From: an uncultured Erythrobacter sp.
Lineage (GTDB): Bacteria; Pseudomonadota; Alphaproteobacteria; Sphingomonadales; Sphingomonadaceae
NCBI GenBank assembly: GCA_947500645.1
Contig: CANMSD010000001.1
Location: 1,240,001 to 1,304,000, forward strand
Direction of reading: 5' to 3'
Length of the DNA stretch: 64,000 bases
This document shows, piece by piece, positions 61,019 through 64,000 of this stretch. The notes beneath the pieces were generated by a model. That model worked only from the letters and a program-made list of their open reading frames with translations. It ran no database searches and was not told where the DNA came from. Made by a program: the position numbers and the translations under genes. How positions within the stretch are numbered: the stretch's first letter is position 1; each line of letters starts with the position of its first letter.

Positions 61019-62308
61019 CTAAGCTCCGAAGGTCACGAGGCCAATCCAAGCGCCTGTCATCGCGGTGGCAAGATTGCCCGCAATCCAGCTCTTGATGCCC
61101 AGTCCCGCTGCCTCGGCCCTGCGTTCAGGGCAAAGCGTGCCAATGGTCGAGACCAGCAGACCGATGCTCGCCAGGTTTGCGAACCCGCACAAGGCATAGG
61201 TGACTATCAGCAGGCTGCGCGGATCGAACGTATCGGATGATAACTCGGCAAGCTGCAGGAATGCGACATATTCGTTAAGGATCGCCTTGGTTCCCATCAA
61301 TCCGCCCGCATCCTGCGACTGATCCCAAGGCACTCCAATGATCCACATAAGCGGAGAAAACAGCCAACCGAAGATGCGTCCCAAGGTAAGCGTCTCGCCG
61401 CCTACCAAGGGCAATAAAGCGAGAAACTGATCCACCAGCGAGACCAGCGCAAACACCACGATAATCACAGCGATCACCGCCAAGAACAGCTGCATGCCAT
61501 CCATCGTGCCTTTGACGATGGCGTCGATGCTGCCTTCATATTTCAGGCTCGGATCTTCGCGGTCGACTTCCGTCGCGGTCTTGTCGTCTGCAGCGCCCGG
61601 CACCATCAGCTTCGCGATCAGCAACGCTGCGGGCAAGGATACCAACGAGGCGGAAATCATGTGTCCGACGGCGTCGGGAACGGTCTCGGACAGCGTCGAG
61701 GCATAGAGCACCAGCACAGCCCCGCTGATTGTCGACATGGCCAGCACCATGACCTGGAACAGCTCTGCCCTGCTCATTTTGGCAAAATAGGCGCGGATGA
61801 CGAGTGGGCTTTCCACCACACCAAGGAACATGTTCGCCCCGCCCGCCAGGCCGACTACGCCGCTCACCTTCAGGGCGCGCCGCAACAGGTAAGAAAGGCC
61901 ATTCACCAGCCAGCGCAACACGCCCCAGTGCCACAGCAGCGCAGCAATAGCGGACAGCACGATCACCAGCGGCAATATCTGAAAGGCCACTATCAGCGGC
62001 GCATCCACACCCTCTTTCAGTTCAAAGGGCAGCGGCGCACCGCCGAGATAACCGAACATGTAGGATGAGCCATCCAGCGTCGCCTTCTCAATCGCGGAAA
62101 CGCCTCGGTTGGCATATTGCATCACGCTCCAGATGAAAGGGACGCGGACAATTGCCAAAGCAAGCGCGCCCTGCAGTACGAGCGCGCCGACAATCCATTG
62201 CCAGCTCGGGCGATTGGCGCGATTTTCGGACAGGCCCCATGCGATAGCGACAAGCACTATCAGACCCAGAAGCCCGCGAAACTGATCGAAGACTTCCAAA
62301 CCGCTCAA
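61019..62308 (-). CDS. Concentrative nucleoside transporter (CNT/NupC family)
   Basis: A 429-residue symporter with about ten membrane segments. CNT features: LSAIAALLWHWGVLRWLVNGLSYLLRRALKVSGVVGLAGGANMFLGVVESPLVIRAYF (gate region, with the GANMFLGVVESPL signature) and TKAILNEYVAFLQLAEL followed by LCGFANLASIGLLVSTIGTLCPERR. It imports nucleosides with H+ or Na+. Its start overlaps the oxidoreductase stop by four bases (ATGA). The N-terminal part is slightly longer than in E. coli NupC. Confidence 0.93.
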   Translation of the reverse strand: MSGLEVFDQFRGLLGLIVLVAIAWGLSENRANRPSWQWIVGALVLQGALALAIVRVPFIWSVMQYANRGVSAIEKATLDGSSYMFGYLGGAPLPFELKEGVDAPLIVAFQILPLVIVLSAIAALLWHWGVLRWLVNGLSYLLRRALKVSGVVGLAGGANMFLGVVESPLVIRAYFAKMSRAELFQVMVLAMSTISGAVLVLYASTLSETVPDAVGHMISASLVSLPAALLIAKLMVPGAADDKTATEVDREDPSLKYEGSIDAIVKGTMDGMQLFLAVIAVIIVVFALVSLVDQFLALLPLVGGETLTLGRIFGWLFSPLMWIIGVPWDQSQDAGGLMGTKAILNEYVAFLQLAELSSDTFDPRSLLIVTYALCGFANLASIGLLVSTIGTLCPERRAEAAGLGIKSWIAGNLATAMTGAWIGLVTFGA

Positions 62309-64000
62309 CCGCGCCGCCAGTTATGATATTTCTCGACGATATCGAGCAGCTTCTCAGGCTTGTTCGCCTTCTTCCAGTTGCCGGCAGCAAACTTGTTCGC
62401 CTCCGCCATGGTTGGGTACGGATGCACCGTGCCGAGGATCTTGTTGAGGCCCAGCTTGTGCTTCATCGCCAGCGTGTATTCGGCCAGCAATTCGCCTGCG
62501 TGTGAGCCGACAATCGTCGCGCCCAGGATCGTGTCCTTGCCACCCGGCGGGGTAAGCACTTTGACGAAGCCCTTGGTTTCGCTTTCCGCGATGGCCCGGT
62601 CGAGGTCGTCGAGGTCATAGCGGGTGACTTCGTATTTGACGTCCTGTTCCTTCGCCTCGATCTCATTCAGACCGACCCGCGCAACTTCCGGATCGAGGAA
62701 AGTGACCGCCGGGATTACCCGATAATCGGCCTTGAACCGTTTGAATTGACCAAACAGCGCGTTGACGCTGGCAAACCATGCCTGATGGCTGGCGGTATGG
62801 GTGAATTGGTAGGGGCCGGCGACATCGCCAGCGGCGTAGATATTTGGGAATTTTGTGGCCAGAAACTCATCGGTCACCACCGTCTTGTTGGTGTCGATCC
62901 CGATATCTTCGAGGCCATAGCCCTTCAGCCGCGCCGCACGGCCCACAGCAACGATCAGAACGTCATAGGCAATCGGCTTTTCAGCGCCCTCGTGTTCGGC
63001 GATGATTGTGCCGTCCGCGACGCGCAAAGCCTTGTGCGAGGTGAGCACCTCAACACCCGCTTCCTCCAGCGATTGCTGCGCCAGTTCGGAGACCTCTTCA
63101 TCCTCGCGGCCCAGCACCCGGTCGGCCATCTCGATCTGAGTGACTTTCGAGCCAAGCCGAGCCAACGCCTGGCTGATTTCGCAGCCAATCGGGCCGCCGC
63201 CCAGCACCGCGACGCGCGCGGGCGCTTTCTCCATTTCGGCAAAAGCATCCCACATCGTATCCGACGTAAGGTATCCGCTGCCCTCCAACCCTTCGAGCGG
63301 CGGGACAAAGGGCTCTGCGCCCGCTGCGATCACAATGCTGCGCGTCGTCAGGCGATCTGTGCCGCCGTCATTGCGTGCGATCTCAACCGTCCACGGGTCG
63401 ATCACCTTGCCATATCCCTCGATCACATCGACACCAAGACCGGTATAGCGCTCGACGCTGTCATGCGGCTCGATTGCTTTGATCGCACCCATAACGCGCT
63501 CGATCGTGTGCTTGAACGGCACTTCGGGTTCGTGCGCTTTCAACCCATACTTGTCGGCATGGCGCATCGTTGCCGCGACCTTTGCACTCTTGATAAGCGC
63601 CTTGGAGGGAACGCAGCCGGTGTTGAGGCAATCGCCGCCCATCTTGTTCGCTTCGATCAGTGTGACCTTGGCTTTCACCGTGGAGGCGATCAGCGCGGAG
63701 ACGAGCCCGGCAGAGCCAGCGCCGATCACAATGAGATTGCGATCAAAGCTCTTGGGACGCTTGAAGTCGGTATAGACTTTGCGGCGCTTGATCCAGCCGA
63801 TGATCAGCTTTGCCAGCCAAGGTACAATCGCGAGTAGGACAAACGAACCGAGGACGCCAGGCGACAAGATACCGTCCAGACTGTCGATCTGCGCGAGCTG
63901 TGTGCCGGCGTTAACAAACACGGCGGTGGCGAGCAGCATGCCGATCTGGCTGACCCAAGCGAAAGTGAAAGTTTTGATCCGGGTGAGGCCCATGACCAGA
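62305..64000 (-). CDS. Membrane-anchored FAD pyridine-nucleotide-disulfide oxidoreductase, N-terminus off window
   Basis: The visible C-terminal 564 residues hold a mercuric-reductase-like flavoprotein: FAD fold VIGAGSAGLVSAL, redox pair GGDCLNTGCVPSK, NAD fold VAVLGGGPIGCEIS, and a dimerisation domain with LGTVHPYPTMAEANKFA. Before it come two membrane segments (about 10-30 and 45-65 of the visible part). An in-frame ATG exists at 63993, but the codons before it read L-V-M-G-L-T, and the LVMGLTRIKTFTF sequence looks like the end of a TVP38/TMEM64 membrane domain, which is commonly fused to this enzyme. The gene therefore very likely continues beyond the window as a fusion. True substrate unknown. 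Confidence 0.85.
   Translation of the reverse strand, partial: LVMGLTRIKTFTFAWVSQIGMLLATAVFVNAGTQLAQIDSLDGILSPGVLGSFVLLAIVPWLAKLIIGWIKRRKVYTDFKRPKSFDRNLIVIGAGSAGLVSALIASTVKAKVTLIEANKMGGDCLNTGCVPSKALIKSAKVAATMRHADKYGLKAHEPEVPFKHTIERVMGAIKAIEPHDSVERYTGLGVDVIEGYGKVIDPWTVEIARNDGGTDRLTTRSIVIAAGAEPFVPPLEGLEGSGYLTSDTMWDAFAEMEKAPARVAVLGGGPIGCEISQALARLGSKVTQIEMADRVLGREDEEVSELAQQSLEEAGVEVLTSHKALRVADGTIIAEHEGAEKPIAYDVLIVAVGRAARLKGYGLEDIGIDTNKTVVTDEFLATKFPNIYAAGDVAGPYQFTHTASHQAWFASVNALFGQFKRFKADYRVIPAVTFLDPEVARVGLNEIEAKEQDVKYEVTRYDLDDLDRAIAESETKGFVKVLTPPGGKDTILGATIVGSHAGELLAEYTLAMKHKLGLNKILGTVHPYPTMAEANKFAAGNWKKANKPEKLLDIVEKYHNWRRG

Overview
The window is GC-rich chromosomal DNA from an aerobic anoxygenic phototrophic alphaproteobacterium. 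The gene content and order point to Sphingomonadales, most likely the Erythrobacter/Porphyrobacter group. The left 29 kb is most of a photosynthesis gene cluster (PGC). It joins the oxygen-dependent cyclase AcsF to light-independent protochlorophyllide reductase, has type-II reaction-centre genes pufBALM without pufC, and includes its own PpsR/PpaA regulators. The right part, with GH97/GH13 glucan hydrolases, a TonB receptor and tryptophan-halogenase-like proteins, is also typical of sphingomonads and caulobacters.

PGC (1-29010). On the plus strand the 3' end of bchC, then bchX, Y, Z and pufB, A, L, M form one superoperon ending in a strong hairpin terminator. A minus-strand block follows: ppaA/aerR, ppsR, bchG, a PucC-like gene, bchP, tspO and a small membrane protein, with most junctions overlapping. 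Divergent from ppaA is a compact 15.3-kb plus-strand operon: bchF, N, B, H, L, M, lhaA, puhA, B, C, an unknown 95-residue gene, acsF, puhE and hemA. It covers tetrapyrrole supply, chlorophyllide synthesis and reaction-centre assembly. Candidate PpsR sites lie upstream of bchG and between ppaA and bchF. No carotenoid genes, bchI/D/O or bchE lie inside the window. A pseudoazurin-like blue-copper lipoprotein converges on hemA at the cluster edge.

Alpha-glucan locus (29776-46862). A minus-strand operon (sugar MFS permease, GH13 lipoprotein, GH97 glucosidase) diverges from a plus-strand operon (secreted GH13 amylase, cytoplasmic GH13 glucosidase, LacI regulator, flavin halogenase-like protein). 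A large TonB-dependent receptor then diverges from a DUF6445 protein followed by a second halogenase-like protein. The logic is outer-membrane import of maltodextrins, periplasmic cleavage, inner-membrane uptake and cytosolic hydrolysis. A shared inverted repeat, TGCAAA-NN-TTTGCA, links the two divergent control regions.

Right end (46997-64000). A molybdenum hydroxylase module (2Fe-2S subunit, Tat-exported Mo subunit, small lipoprotein, XdhC, MobA-like transferase) is followed by a minus-strand group: KDPG aldolase, a fused 5-oxoprolinase/hydantoinase and an Nramp-fold transporter lacking the usual metal-site motifs. Then come an S9 peptidase, a DUF1499 protein, a CDP-alcohol phosphatidyltransferase, a CNT nucleoside transporter and a membrane-anchored disulfide oxidoreductase cut by the window end. 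No rRNA, tRNA, CRISPR array or insertion sequence was recognised.
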